Source: Bugula neritina (Eukaryota > Bryozoa > Gymnolaemata > Cheilostomatida > Bugulidae). From it: a stretch of 64,000 nucleotides of DNA. Of this stretch, positions 46,470 through 60,200 are shown one piece after another (position 1 is the stretch's first letter; every line of letters begins with the position of its first letter). Under the pieces are notes generated by a model. That model worked only from the letters and a program-made list of their open reading frames with translations, did no database searches and was not told the origin of the DNA. The translations under genes were made by a program, and so were the position numbers. Where the stretch lies: contig OZ037767.1 in assembly GCA_964035545.1 (NCBI GenBank), forward strand, positions 25,095,628 to 25,159,627, written 5' to 3'.

Positions 46470-48492
46470 TTTCACAGTATCAAGGTAGACCACAGTTTAT
46501 CTAAAGAAGTAAGAAATTTTAAAACCATAGCTTCAAAATATTTAATTACACGCAGTTTTAAAAATAATTAGCAACTTTAATTACAATACTGTGGCTGTGT
46601 AGCGCAACAAAACTGTAGTAACTATAGCAACCCCAGAACAATTTTTATACTAACATCAAAGACACATATTTAAAACTATTTCACAGAAAACACCTGCACA
46701 TCAAATCTTCTAACCACTAATTGCAGCCTAAGAGCAGGTGCTACTGAAACTGGTTAACTATTTACTAATAATATTATTAGAATTATTATAGTAAACTATT
46801 AATATTAATCACTTAAATTACACTACAGATTAAAAAAGGAATTTACTAAGTCTAATAGTAATAGTAATACTAATTATTATCCAAAACTAGTGGCTGTGAG
46901 TCAGAGTGAGAGTGTAACTTTACGTTTAAAATTAACAGTAACACCAACAGCAACTATTACTAAGTTTAATGAACTATTATTATTATTAGTATCACTATAA
47001 TTATCATACATAATCATAATCATAATTATAATAGTGATAATCGTGATGGTAATGGTGATTTACTATCACTACGACTATGACTAAGTCAAAGTGACTACAG
47101 TGATTATTATTATGATTATCCATTCCGGCATTCGGCTTCGCTACACTAGCAACTACTACTAGTACTAGCACTAGCACTAGCAGTAGCTGCAAGAATATCA
47201 ATAAGACTAAGACTAAGAGTAAGTGTTTAGGTGAAATGCCACAGATAAATCAAAACACCGATGAGATTGATTTTGAGTAAACGACAACTAATGTTAATAT
47301 GAAGGTCACAATGATGAAATTAATCACAAAACCATAAATTATTATGGAAATAAATAATACGATTGTTATTAGTTATTACTTATTACTATTAGTTATTAGT
47401 ATCCTCAATGGTCTTTTGAAAAGTTAATGTTGTGGCGGTTACAATTTTGGAGATTTTCATAGCTTGAGAGAGTAAATGCGTCAAAAGATTTACGTGACTC
47501 TAGCTGCTCGGCACTTTTACTTTTTTAATCTTGAAATGTGTAAGTATTTGTAGTGAGTCAAACCTTTCTCTTTTTAATTTCCGAATTGCTCTTCCTTCTA
47601 AATTGATGAAAAAAGTACTTGTAGACAGTAGACGTAGTACTAGTAGTACTAGACTACTAGTACTAGTAGATAGTAGTACTAGTTGTGGTAGTAGCAGTAT
47701 ACAGTAGCCTAGTAGCAGTAGTACCAGTTGAGAAGTAGTACAGTCTTAGTACTACTACTAGTAGTAGCAGTAGTACTAGTAGTAGTAGTACTAGTACTAC
47801 TAGTAGTAGTAGGAGTAGTAGTAGGAGTAGTAGTACTGGTACAGTACTAGTAGTAGTAGCAGTAGTAGTAGCAGCAGTAGTAGTACTAGTCAAACATTTT
47901 GTTATTTTTATAGGTTATAGTAGTATAGTAATACTCATACTGATATTGTACGCATGTATTTTAATCAACTCAGTCAACAGAAATACTAATACTAATACTC
48001 AGTAATAGTAATAGGTTTTTAAATGTGGTTGTACAACTAAGGCTAAGCCAGTCATCAATTTCATGTTTACAGGTGCCTTGCTATTACTGTTAGATTTAAT
48101 ATTACTATTACTATTGCTGTATTACTATTAGTAATGCTAATACTAATAGTGTAAGTGTTACTATTATTATTAGTATTACTATTAGTATTAGTATTTCAAT
48201 TTGTAGACTGTAGAGTAATAATAATAGGCCTACTAATACTAATACTACTAGTAACACTTATAGTTGTACTAATTCTGACCTATCTCCGCTTTGTCCTGTC
48301 CGGGTAGCAGGACTTATAGTTATACTTATACTAATATTGATTTAGAATGCAAATTTTACTAATTTGCTTTTGCTATTAGATTTCGTATTTAACTTAATCA
48401 TCATGTTTAAGTATTTTTATTTTACTTTTATACTTTAATTGTAGTATTTTACTATTTAGTTTATCCACTTTTAAATTACCATTATAGTTATA
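46470..48492. repeat. Divergent intergenic region rich in TAG/CTA and TTA trinucleotide repeats
   Basis: Separates the starts of NCKIPSD (minus) and PGLS (plus). 46860-47220 has interrupted trinucleotide tracts. 47630-47890 mixes TAG and CTA units (tagtactagtag), so it is locally self-complementary. 48090-48260 is again TTA/TAC-rich. Both promoters should lie here. No coding exon is seen; the poly-Leu and poly-Thr open frames are repeat artefacts. Confidence 0.75.
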
Positions 48493-50988
48493 ATGACTTC
48501 TCAATCACACATGAAAGTCGTTGTAAAAGAAGATGAGGAGAATGTTATTAATTCCTTAAGCAAATTTATTGAAGAACGTGCAGAAAAAGCTGTCAAAGAT
48601 CACGGAAAATTTTATCTAGGAGTTTCTGGTGAGGCGTGTTTGGATTTTTGGTCTATGTTATTCATAGTGAATAATGAGCAAAACAGTAGCATGTTTATAA
48701 CTGGTAATAGGCACAGAATAGAATTTTTTAACTATGCTGAAGCTGAGCCCTAATGAGCAGCATACTTTTTATGAACTGACTTTTAGTTTCTAGAAACTTC
48801 CAATTTAAAAGTTGCACCCTCAGATCTTAAATAATGTCAACATAATAATAAAACAAGTTTTACTTCATTAAATTAATAAGGTGCTCTATTTCTCAACCAA
48901 TAAAAAACTTTGCACTAGCAAATATTTTATATGATAGTACTACATCAGTATATGCATGATTTGTTGTACCAACTTCTATTTCAGTAAAAATGTATTTAAT
49001 GTGTGGAACTATGTTTTTGCTCATCTACATATTATCAAGCAAATTTAAACTATAAATACAAGTATTGTTAGTAAATTTCTGTTGGTGCAAATCTTTATAA
49101 ATTTAATGTGGCAGGAATTAAAAGTTGAAAGTATGCCATTGGCATTTTTCTGTAATTCAATAATATGTTTTAGGTTTTTTCCAAAAGAATTATTTTGGAT
49201 GTATTGTAGGTGGGAGTCTTGCAAAGTTTCTTACAAAGGGTTTGCCTAGTATATCAACAGATTGGAGTAAATGGCTCATATTTTTCTGTGATGAAAGACA
49301 TGTGGATTTTAACAATGAAGACAGTACCTACAAACTGTACAAAGAAAGTCTACTAACAAAAGTCAATCTAAAAGATGAACAAATAATAAAAATTAATCCA
49401 GAGTTATCAGGTATACTGTTAGATTTATTGGCCAATTGCTTGATGTTGCTGATTGTAGAAACAACATTCATATTTAAATTTTCTCTTTGTTTTACAATTT
49501 ATTAGTTGAGTTAAATAAATTGATTTTCCTAAAATATATTACTATGCTTGGACTAAATTCTACATGCTGTCCATGTAGAAGTAGTTAGCATATTGTTGTA
49601 TATCCAAATGTTTGTATATTTGTACATGGTCACTTTACTTTATTTAGTACACACTAGCAAATTGGAACAAAAAAGTAAAATTTGCATAACAATTTATAAA
49701 AGATAATTTTATTCAGTATATAATAAAAAAGTGAAGATACCCACATCAATTAAAGCACAACTGTATTAACCATCACATCACAACTTCTTGTAGTGGATGA
49801 AGCTGCTACAGAATATGCGAAACAGATGAAAGCCATCTTTACTGAATGTGATTGGCCGACATTTGACCTACTTCTTCTAGGCATGGGCCCAGATGGACAC
49901 ACTTGCTCTCTGTTTCCTAACCACCCTTTGCTGGCTGTGAGTATATTTATATTATTATATGTTTAACTTTCAGCAGTGACACACTACGTGAATTCCCTAG
50001 AAATTTATATTTGAGTTTTATTTTGATCTTGTGTGACTAATAAATACTAATTTAGTTTAGTTGCATAGTAGTCTATGCCATATATGAAATCTGTCATATT
50101 CATTGCTATCATTCAACTGTCATAACATGCCTTCAATGCTGTGGTCACCTAAGTTTCTTGTTGCTTTTAAGCACTTCTAATGCATCCTGAAATGTTAGCC
50201 GTATGATATTTAAGCAAGCACTATTATAAAAATTCAAACAAGTGTAATAAACTAATAGTCAATATTGATGTAAAAGTTGTTTTTTAGTATTAAAAGAAAC
50301 TTGGTAAGCGTAAGGCATAGAATGTACACATATTCAAACTGGTGTAATGAGTGCTTTCTGTAGGAAGATTCGGTGTGGGTGGCGCCTATAAAGGATTCTC
50401 CTAAACCTCCACCTTGCAGAATCACTATGACTTTCCCTGTGATCAATAGAGCTCAGCACTCTGCGTTTGCAGCATGTGGAGGGGGGAAGGCGGAGATGCT
50501 GAAGGTGAGAGCTTTTCTGCTCTGACGTAATCCGGTGTCAATATGCAGTCTGCTCTGATTGGCTCTTTTTTATATTGAGTTTGAGTGTTGAGTTAAATTC
50601 AAATTTTGGAGTTGTCATCTCTAAAACTTGTTTTTTCACCTATATGTAGCCGCAGGGTCTCATTTTTCTTTTGCTTGTGTTTATTTCACATGTTTACTTA
50701 TGGTTGACTTAATGAATATTAAGCTTTTCTGGTGTTTCTGCAGTCTTCATCATAATTCAAATAGTTGAAAGTGGTGAATCTGCACTTCTAAACAAATCAG
50801 ATAAAAGACAGTTTAATACATCAGTGTTTAAAAATAAAAAATATGTCATTTAACTCGATGAATGTTTTTTCTAGAGAGTTCTTGAAGGTGATGAGCAGCC
50901 ACCGTTACCTGCTGCCATGGTAAAGTCAGCAACAGTCCATTGGTTTGTAGACAAATCAGCTGCAAGTCTTCTAACCAAGTTCTCATAA
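48493..50988 (+). CDS. PGLS: 6-phosphogluconolactonase (244 aa)
   Basis: Five exons: 48493-48628, 49210-49410, 49794-49936, 50364-50504 and 50875-50988 (735 nt, phases 1,1,0,0). The enzyme hydrolyses 6-phosphogluconolactone to 6-phosphogluconate, the second step of the oxidative pentose phosphate pathway, in the cytosol. Family motifs are clear: [14 protein letters not shown] (phosphate-binding glycine region), [37 protein letters not shown] (catalytic-site loop with the conserved Asp and His), [17 protein letters not shown], and C-terminal [19 protein letters not shown]. The length is close to the human enzyme (about 258 residues). All exons are open and the splice sites canonical, so it should be functional. 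AATAAA lies near 51337. Confidence 0.97.
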
Positions 50989-51630
50989 ACTCTCATGGAG
51001 TTGTTAAGTTATTACCAGAACTTCATTACCATCAGGTTTTGTTCCATGTTTTGGATAAACTGCTGTTAGACTAACATTTTTAAGACTCTCGTGACATAAC
51101 AATATTAGGTACTTTATGCTTATATTATATATTTTGTTTTGTTATATAATATGTTTTACAAAAAGAATTTATTCAATTCTAACTCTCAACTATTACAATT
51201 ACTAACACTCTTCCATTATTGTGTATGAAAAAATTTACAAGTGAGATACTAGTATTTCTTACTGTTTTTTATTGAATAATATATTTCCATTTTGTTTAAC
51301 TGGTACAGTTTATACATATGTGTGTCCGGCAAACAATAAATAGCTAGGTTTGTTTCCCCGTAAGTTTAGTTGACACGATTGGCACTAAACAATTGAGACT
51401 ATGTAATTATTCAACCAAACCTAGTAGTTTACAAGTTTTAGTTGTTATAGAGACCAGGTTTAACTAGCAGGTCTCAGTTTCACGAATTTAGCCAGAAACA
51501 GTGAAGCATGAAATATAGTGATATCAAAAGCAAGCATTACTACGACGTCAAGTAAAATGTAATTACGACATACAGTTGAGAAAAAAGCATTCATCAAAAT
51601 ATTTTATTACTGATATTAAAATAATATAAT
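50989..51630. other. Convergent intergenic region between PGLS and the orphan membrane protein
   Basis: Holds an AATAAA near 51337 (plus, for PGLS) and one on the minus strand at 51603-51608 for the opposing gene. Nothing else recognised. Confidence 0.6.
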
Positions 51631-54142
51631 TCAAACTGTCTCTTCAATCATTGAAACAATAATCTGTGGCTTGTTTTTCTGTCTTCTAACATGTAGGTCT
51701 GAACTTGAGCAGTCTATTACCCCAATCTGCTCAGCTTGTGGTTTCTCTTCGGGCAGAACTGAGCTAGTGACTATAGCTTGAGCTCGTTTCCTCCTTACAG
51801 AGAGAATGTATTAAATTATTATAAACACCAACTATAATGAAATCTATAAAATATATCTAGCTTTGTCTTAAAAAGCATGTATTGAAGGTAAAGCTGTATC
51901 GCACCTGTTAGCATAGCTGTTATTCTCCTGATTGGATATCCAGCTGTTCATGTTTAGGTCTGCTGACAGTCTTCTGGGGGACATACTTTTCTTAGCCTCA
52001 AAGAAGCTGCCGTAGTGGCGTTGTGAAGATGGAGTCAGCAGCACACTAGGGGATGACAGGGAAGTTGCTCGAGATTCAATATTTGTAGAGGCTGCTTGGC
52101 TGTGGCTAATGAAAGGTTTATACGTATGCTGAGACCTAAAAACATACTAACAATTACAGTGTCTCTTCAATATAGTAAGATGGACTCAAGATGCTAATAG
52201 TTTTGTAATAATTATAACTATGTTATATACTTATAGAGTCAGTTATAATGCTCCCACTCTGCATTCAGAAATAGGCATTCTGTGATTGAGCTGATCTCTA
52301 ACTACATGATCCTAAAGTCAAGCTTTTAAACATTACAGTAAAACATGGTGATGGTCTTGACTCACAGAACTAGTATGAAGTAATATACAATGCGAATATG
52401 TCTAGAGACATCATAAAGGCTAGAGTGTATTACCAACCTTTTGCACACCCATACCAAAATGGAAATCATGATGGTCACATGAATCACAATAACAGTGAGC
52501 AATACTATCACTGTTGGAAAGTAGCCTACAACAATATAGAGACAAGAATTGAAATACTAATAATAAAGTACTCAAAATTGAAGATTTTTAATAATTGGAA
52601 GAAAATAACAAATAACCTGCAAATATTAGCAGATAAACTTGCAAAGTTAATGTCGAAACTTACAATTGCAGCTAATAGTCCAAAAGCACTATAGCATTGT
52701 TTTGAGTTTATGTAGCAGTCAAACTTTAAGTTTTAATGAGACTAATATATATAAAAAAGTAAAAGTCGAGGGGCCATAACTCCTAATTATAAATCAACAA
52801 TCGGAGACATTGGTAAAGAGTCTAGTCATTTTTATCCACTGTTTTTGTTGTCCATTGTAAAAGAGATTGTAAGCAAATTTATCTGTTATAGACTAGTTTA
52901 ATTGAGAAAATTTAAGATTGCATTAGCTTTGTTGCAAAGAGTGTAGAAAATTAATGTGCTCAACATATATGACAACCATAATCACAGCACTCTTATAGGT
53001 TATGACTGTAAATGTATTACAACATAATGCATGTATATTAGTTATAAAACAGATGATGTACAATATATACTTATTATTTGCACGCTTACTTTGTTCATTA
53101 CTGGGCAGCTTTAACACTGGCAAACACTTGGTGCTCAACTCTGAAACAGACAAGATTTCATATTATATTTACTTATATTTACTATGTTATATTATAATAT
53201 ATAGTATATTCTATATTATATTATGATATATGTGTAGTGTTGAGTTTACCCAGTGGCCTCCGTGGTGTAATGGTAGCACACTTGCTTGCAAGCCAGAGGA
53301 CTCGGTTCGATTCCCAGTGGTGGCAATTATTTTACAATATGGTTGGAACTTTTACATCACACCATGTGTATAATTCACAATGACATATTAATATATACGA
53401 AATACCTGATTGGCTGGTAACCTGCAGCAGAATAAGAGGCTGGCCAATCGGTTGGCGGTAGTTAAGATCAGCAGGACATGGTTCAGCTGTCCGTATTTCA
53501 AAAACCCACAAATCTGATTTGGCCAATTTGACAGACAACACATCAGAGCATTGTGTATACGCAGTTACAGACATGGAGGCTAAAGGAGAAACTGTGTGGA
53601 CTGTGCAGTTATGTGTTGGAGCCGCCGCTTGTACTTTAGCCTGTGCTTCATATGCTATCACCACTACGTTGCGCTCACCAGTGAGCCCCTGCTCTCTTCT
53701 TTTTAGACTCGTTACCTTTACCCGAGGTAGATCTTGATTTGGAAATTGAGTCACATGATTCGGTGGTCTTTCAGTTGCAAAAGTCAGGGAGAGAAGAATA
53801 CACAGTATGTAGAAGAGTGGATCTGAAAGAATGTGTTTGACTAAAGATACTGATACATATATATATATATCATTATATTATTATAAGCTATTACTGAATA
53901 TTGTTTGGTTTTATTTGAACAAACTAATATTCCTAGAGAAAACAGACATCAGGATAGCGAACTCTTTGATTACGATTATACAATAAACTAAATAAAACAT
54001 TATTTCAGTAGTATAGTCAAGTCAGTTAAAAATTTTAGATTTAAAGAAATATTCTGATTCTTTTAGAAATATTCAAATACTTATATTTTAAAGTTGATGC
54101 TAAATTTTTATACTTACAAAAAGAGGGTTGTAACTTTTTCAT
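51631..54142 (-). CDS. Orphan single-pass type I membrane protein (324 aa)
   Basis: Six minus-strand exons: 54118-54142, 53406-53822, 53090-53140, 52438-52525, 51905-52135 and 51631-51793 (975 nt, phases 1,1,1,2,2). Residues 1-26 form a signal peptide (MKKLQPSFYPLFYILCILLS). The ectodomain (about 27-165) has four cysteines, in HNCTVH, TQCSD, EPCPAD and TKCLP, and beta-rich stretches such as VVVIAYEAQAKV and SMSVTAYTQ. Residues about 166-190 are the membrane helix (FPTVIVLLTVIVIHVTIMIS) with stop-transfer CKR. The cytoplasmic part is Ser-rich and basic (SPRRLSADLN, NRRRKRAQ) and ends MIEETV. That terminus fits a loose class I PDZ-ligand pattern, T-x-V (inference). I recognise no family. The large exon is the only one visible as a long open frame. 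Confidence 0.8.
53256..53325 (+). tRNA. tRNA-like sequence (Cys/Ala-like; gene or SINE head)
   Basis: Seventy bases fold as a cloverleaf. The acceptor GCCTCCG pairs with TGGTGGC (one T-T mismatch). D-arm: GTGT/GCAC. T-arm: CTCGG-TTCGATT-CCCAG, with one mismatch. The anticodon arm CTTGC-TTGCAA-GCCAG has a six-base loop, one short of normal, so the anticodon is ambiguous (GCA for Cys or TGC for Ala). It lies in intron 2 of the orphan membrane gene, on the opposite strand. The short loop and mismatches make a tRNA pseudogene or SINE head more likely than a working tRNA. Confidence 0.45.
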
Positions 54143-57100
54143 CTTGCTTCTAAACCCTTCACATACTTTGTTATAAGTTATAACTACTTTATAACTAAAT
54201 TATAATTATTCTAACATAGCATGGAGGTAGCATGGATGTAGATAGCATGAATGTATGAAATAAAGATGGAAAGACAAGCAATATCAATAGCCAAGTAATT
54301 GTCTATTTTATGAACTTTATTATTGTCAGCATGGCGTGAACTTGTCAAACAGTCAGCTACTGATTGCTTTGTATAATAATTATGTATAGAGTATAATTTG
54401 CAATATCGTATAATGTCTAATCAAACAGGCAATATAATGATGTTTACTCAAATACATGCACGGTCTATATGACCTTATAGTGTATCAATGTTATTTGAAA
54501 GCAAATATTATCTTTACCTCTTTTCTAAACTATATTCAGGAGATGATTAATTATTAAGAGGCTGTTTATAATAACTAAAAGTAATATGATAAAGTATAAT
54601 ATTTCTATATAAATCGAATATAATCAATAGCTATATGAATATGCCATACGGTATAAGAATTTTTTTAAATAACAAAGCAATTAGCAGTTGAAGTTAATAT
54701 GTTTTTAAGATATTTATATTTCTGTATCACCTTTCAGCTACTATGTATAAGCACAGCTTCACCACCTGCAACTATATGCAAAGTTTAGGGTTATCTTCTC
54801 TCTACTGCCCAAATATTAACTTGGCTAGTTTCAATAATACCAATGCTATCAATAAACAAGTGTTTTATTGCACTTGGTTTCAGTATATGAGGTTTACTGC
54901 ATCTTTAGTCTAGACTGAGCACTCTCAGCCTCATGATTAGTATCAGGTGTGACCAGATAATAGCTACCGAATATAGAACTTTTAAATAGAACTTAACATA
55001 AAATATAATGAAGCACTGCTGAAAGGAAAATTATTAAAAGTTAGTGCTGTTTAAAAAATAAGTTTCTAAAACATTTGGCTAATACTGCACGTGTCAATAC
55101 AGCCAACAAACTATATAAGCAGAGTAAAGAATTATATATTGGATATTTACTTATTTTCTATTAATTTACAATAATTGCAGTGCTATCTGCCTAGTATTTA
55201 GTGTTTAACAAGATTTGAAATAAGAAATGCCTTTATACTTAGTGATTATTGTTTGATACAGTTGGAAACACAGTTTGATTAAAAAATTATAGAAGTTTAA
55301 ATGTAGAGTCTGTTGTCTGGCATTGCTATAAAACAGCTGACAAACGTTGTAGTTATTATATATAGGCCTACTGAAGTTATTATTGTTTGTTAAATTATTT
55401 CTCAACTTTATATAATCGGGGGAAACTTTTTGTAGATGGAAATAAAAAAATATCTACGTCCAAAAAAGAAGGCACCATATATAGTGCATATATTAGTAGA
55501 AGTAATTGGTCACGTACTCTAATGAACAAGTTTTGTTAGTGTCTCTTGTAATAAGGCAATTATATTTATATAAATCAATAAGAACACTACTAATTGCTAT
55601 ATATATTTTACACAACTGTGCAAGGAGACACAACTCTAAAAAATCTATCTAAACAAAAAGTTTTAAAATCAGTGGTTAAGATAAAAAGAAATACAAACTA
55701 AATGAGCATTAAGATTAAAGTTGCAACAAAACTTATTTCTGGATTACATACAATCCCTTGATAACTATAAGTTATAACTATTAATGCAAGACTGTAAAAT
55801 ATAATAACCATGCTTGGGCTTTAGCATATCTGACTATATGCAATGTTTTGAATTATCCCACCAACTTGTAAAATGATGCATTATTAATAATTAACCAATC
55901 TAAGTAACGCATCAGTATATAATTTGTATAGCAGTTATAGGCATTAGTTGTAGCTGTCATCTCATGTGTTAATACTACCATTATGTGCAATACCATTATT
56001 TTATATAATATTTTCTGTACAGTTATCGTGTTAGGTTTTTTAATTTTTGGTTCCAATCTAATTTATTGCAAATGTATTTTTATTCTGCTGTTCCTTCTAA
56101 AAGGTCTGGTGCGATTTATTGTTACAGGTCAAGTCCCATCAAATTAGCATAATTTTATTTAACTGCTGCTTCTAAACTGTGTGGCATATTACAGCTCACA
56201 CTCTACCATTTGTTTAACCTGCAACCATCTGCCACAGGACAGTAAACCATATGGCTAGTACAAAGATGTGACTCCAGTACCAAGTTTACTAGTATGAGCT
56301 GTTAGCCGATTACTGAAGCAGATTTTACTGGTATAGTTTATTTTGATAAATACTATATTGAGTTTCTTGTTGTAATGTACAAAAAATAACTCAGCTTTGA
56401 AATCATAGAAATTGAGCTTAGGGTACAACAAACATAGACAGCAAATGCATCAAATTCATACAAATAACAATTATATTAAAACATACATTACACAAAAATT
56501 GATGGTTGATAACCTAAGTAAGAGTCATTTGAGCATGTAATATTTTTTTTCATCATTTGAACACGGCATAATAATATTTTGCTTTTTTATAATCTCCAAG
56601 AGTTGCAACGTTGGTATTTTATTATCTTACTGCTGCAGATTAAGTATGCAGCAAAAAGTTAAAAAGTCCACTAAATAGCCAATTTTAAGTAGTGCACATC
56701 CTGAACTTCGATCATTACAGCAGCTACAAAAAGCAAATATTTGAAAAGAAACAGTGACACAGAACAGTTGATTTCATCACAATTAATGCTACCTTTGTAG
56801 ATGCATATTATATTGTAGCTACGTTTTATAAAATGTCTCTTGTTTTACTCTAGTAGTTGTCCTACCTTTAAAATTTTGAAAGTTTTTACACTGCTTTAGC
56901 TCTAAATTTTAAAATACAATCTATTAATTTGAAAAATGAAATTTTTATATTATATATTTATATTAAGTATAAATTTGTTTACAAAAACTTATGCAAAAAT
57001 TTATTAGGTACACTGATGAAAGATGGGCACTTAACGCGCATATTTCACGCGCAGCTCCTACATGAACGTCATTTCAGTAACCCTGATGAACTCCCGTTGT

Positions 57101-57218
57101 TTAGTGTTTAACAATCAAACCAATGCTTCTAACTGTCTTATATAACCAATCATGCTTCATGATGTATTCTAATATGCAGGTGAGGCAAATAGTATATTCA
57201 TTTAACAATTAACGTCTC
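54143..57218. other. Intergenic AT-rich stretch upstream of FOXO
   Basis: No supported coding exon. A CAG at 57179 preceding the FOXO coding exon is a candidate 5'UTR splice acceptor, so FOXO may have non-coding exons in this stretch. Confidence 0.5.
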
Positions 57219-60200
57219 ATGGAATCACCTGAGCTCTGCACCATGTATGATATTTGTTGCAGGTTACCGTTATACCCAGTTCCAGGCCAAGCGAGTGTGA
57301 CCTCATCGGAAACAAACGTTGCTGCGACCAGTCTTGCTCACTGTGCTTCTAATGCTAATAGAGTTAGACCGACATTCCCTTTAAATTCAAACTTTATTCT
57401 AAGCTACCACAGCAGTTTTAGTAACAATAACAATAGCGATATGGAAACTTTGACAAACCAAGACCAGATGATCATAGATCCGAATTTGGACTTGGAACCT
57501 CAGGCACGAAACAGGTGTAACACATGGCCTTTGAGGCCAATCATTGATGATCCTCCGTCCATTCAAGACTCTGAAAGTAATCATGCCGAGGTTACTATTA
57601 AAGAAGAAGGACCTAGTGATTTTGCTGCTGCTGAAATTGGCAGTGAATCACCCCATAACATTTCTGGGGGACCCGATCACTTGACTATATCTAACCAAAT
57701 TGGGATTAATAACAGCTCCGAATTAGGCTCTCAAGGAGATCTAAATAATACAAAAAAGCAGTCGGCTCGAAAGAATGCTTGGGGTAAGTGATGAAGTTTC
57801 TAAGATTTTCAGATGTTGAAAGTAAAACTAAATTAGTAACTTCAGGAGAGATACACTTTCACTTTCAGTATCATTATCACTATGAATATAATTATATCGC
57901 CCCATTTTTTAAAATTTTATGTGCTTGCAAGTCTCAATTACTACCATACTTAGTAGAAAATGAATTTATCAATTTGAAGCTAAATAGTAAGCTTTACAAA
58001 GAAACTTTAAATTGACTTTTTATTTTTGTTTTTTAATCCATATTTTGGTTATTCTTTTCATTCTAGATGCTTGTAGATTCATATTGTTTATTAGATGCAG
58101 AGTGGCAGTTGTGTGTTTGTAGGTCTATTTCAGTATAACTCTACAACATTATTTTAAATGTTAAATTATGTTTTTTGAAGTTTGAGAATTGAACGTTTTC
58201 CTCTCTCTGGTTTGTTGAATTTAAATTTTTGGAACTTTCCATATCTGCGGTTCATTCTAGTAGCTAATTATTAAAAGCTCTCATGCTACACTAAATCCTA
58301 GTTATTCCAAGTACAGACAACCATGATAAGTTGAGCAATGTTTCAGTGCTTGTTCTACTATAAACCGTGGATAACTAGCCCAATGAAGTATCAACTGCAT
58401 GTAAATTGAAGCTTTAAAAGTACTGTTAGTTTATGTCTCATATACGGCTCTTTGCTTATGTGGAAAGACTAAATTATTAAAACTTATTGTAATAGTGTGT
58501 ACATTTGCCTTGACAACCCATGATGATGATGATGGTGGTGGTGGTTAATGGTGGTGATAGGTGATATTTTTTCTAATGGCCAAAGTTTTCATTTCGATTC
58601 TATTTGTAAAAACTGCAAATGTTTTATTATAACCATCATTACGAGTTGTCATTGGCTTGGTTCCAAAAGTTTTTTTTTCAGTTTTTGCTCACTTCAGGTG
58701 ACTAAATAATTTATCTCAGTTTAGCTTAGTTACACATTGTTGATGGTGGAGCCTATTTACTAGTGGTTAGTGAATAGTAAGGTATAAAGCTATTGGTGGA
58801 TTAGTAGCTAACCACTGAAACCAATAGGAAGTGAGTGAGCTCGTTGTTAGTTGTTACTATACTAGTAACTGGCCGCTAGTCAAACTGTCATATCTGTGGT
58901 CAGTCATACTTGAAAAGCAATTCTTTTCAACTTAAAAATAGAACTCAAGAGCTTGATCAGCTTGCTATTGCGACCCCAGAAGTCGTTGTCGAAAAATAAT
59001 AGCAAACGCCACAGCTATTTTTAGATTCTAGGCTAGCACAGTTTGTCATTCACCAAAGTCAAGATAATTTCCCACATTTAAGCTCACTATAATAGATAGT
59101 GTGTAGGATAAAACCTGGTTGGAATGACACAAGAAACTGTGGCTGTAATCTTGCCAACATCTGACCACTCAGTTATCAGTCTAGAAGTAACTGAATCAGT
59201 TAATCGTGGAGTTAGTTTAGCCAGTGTAATCTGTATGTTTCAGTATGCCAATCTAAGATAAACTATCCAACTTTATTAAGATTTCACGTGTACAGTCGAG
59301 TTGACTGTACTGACACCTGGTAGAGCTTGTCACGGTACATAAAATTGCTCCTAGATAGACCATCGGTCAGAGGGTCTTACGTACACGCTGATTATGCTGA
59401 TGTTATCTAACAAGACTTAATTCACACCTGACTGACTATCAGTCACAGTTACTCAAAACCCTTTTCAAAGTCTACCGTGATATCCAATCTTCGTTACCGA
59501 AAAGCGCCATTAGTAAACATTACTTTTCTGTAATAGTATTTTATGTTTAGCAAATTATTATTGATGTTGATGTATAACTAGTACGTGGAGTAGCTGGGGG
59601 GAACATATAAATAGTTTCTCCCATGCTCTCTTTTTAAGGTTTATTTAGTATCAGTTTAGATGCAACTCTTACAAAATCCGCACAGAAATAGAAGTAGTTT
59701 ACTTTTTGGTTGGAAAGATGTAGTTCTTCTGGACTATTGTTTTAGGAGACCCAACAAAACTGGGCTTTGTGTTGACTGAAATGCTTAGGCACTAGTTTTG
59801 TTGTAGGTACAGTTATGGTTGTTTTGGCATGTAGTTGCTCTGTCTTCTTACAAGGAACCATGTCTCTCTTCTGTAGACAAGACAGGTTGACTACTAGGTT
59901 GGCTGTCTCCATGCAACATAGCATTGCTGCTGCTCAGTGGTATCTAAGTAGGCAGCAGGTAGCCATGTGATCATATTGAGATAACTCTTGGCTTCTTTGA
60001 CTAAAATACTATTAGCAACAATGGGCTGACACTTCTTCGCTATTTCAAGACTGGATTTGAGTTTGCAGGATGTTTTTGCCCTAGAATAATAGTTGGTGCA
60101 GCTTCATGTTTTTCTTGAGCTTATTCAAGGTGATGTTTGCTGTCTTTGATCAGGGGATTTGCCAAATTAAATGTTATCAGTGTGAAAGTAAAAAACAAAA

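Noticed and set aside
47663-47893. Thr-rich and Leu-rich open frame
   Set aside because: Translation of the TAG/CTA trinucleotide repeat.
53519-53737. Plus-strand frame of 72 codons
   Set aside because: Antisense shadow of exon 2 of the orphan membrane protein.
57399-57584. Minus-strand frame inside the FOXO first exon
   Set aside because: Shadow of the FOXO coding frame.
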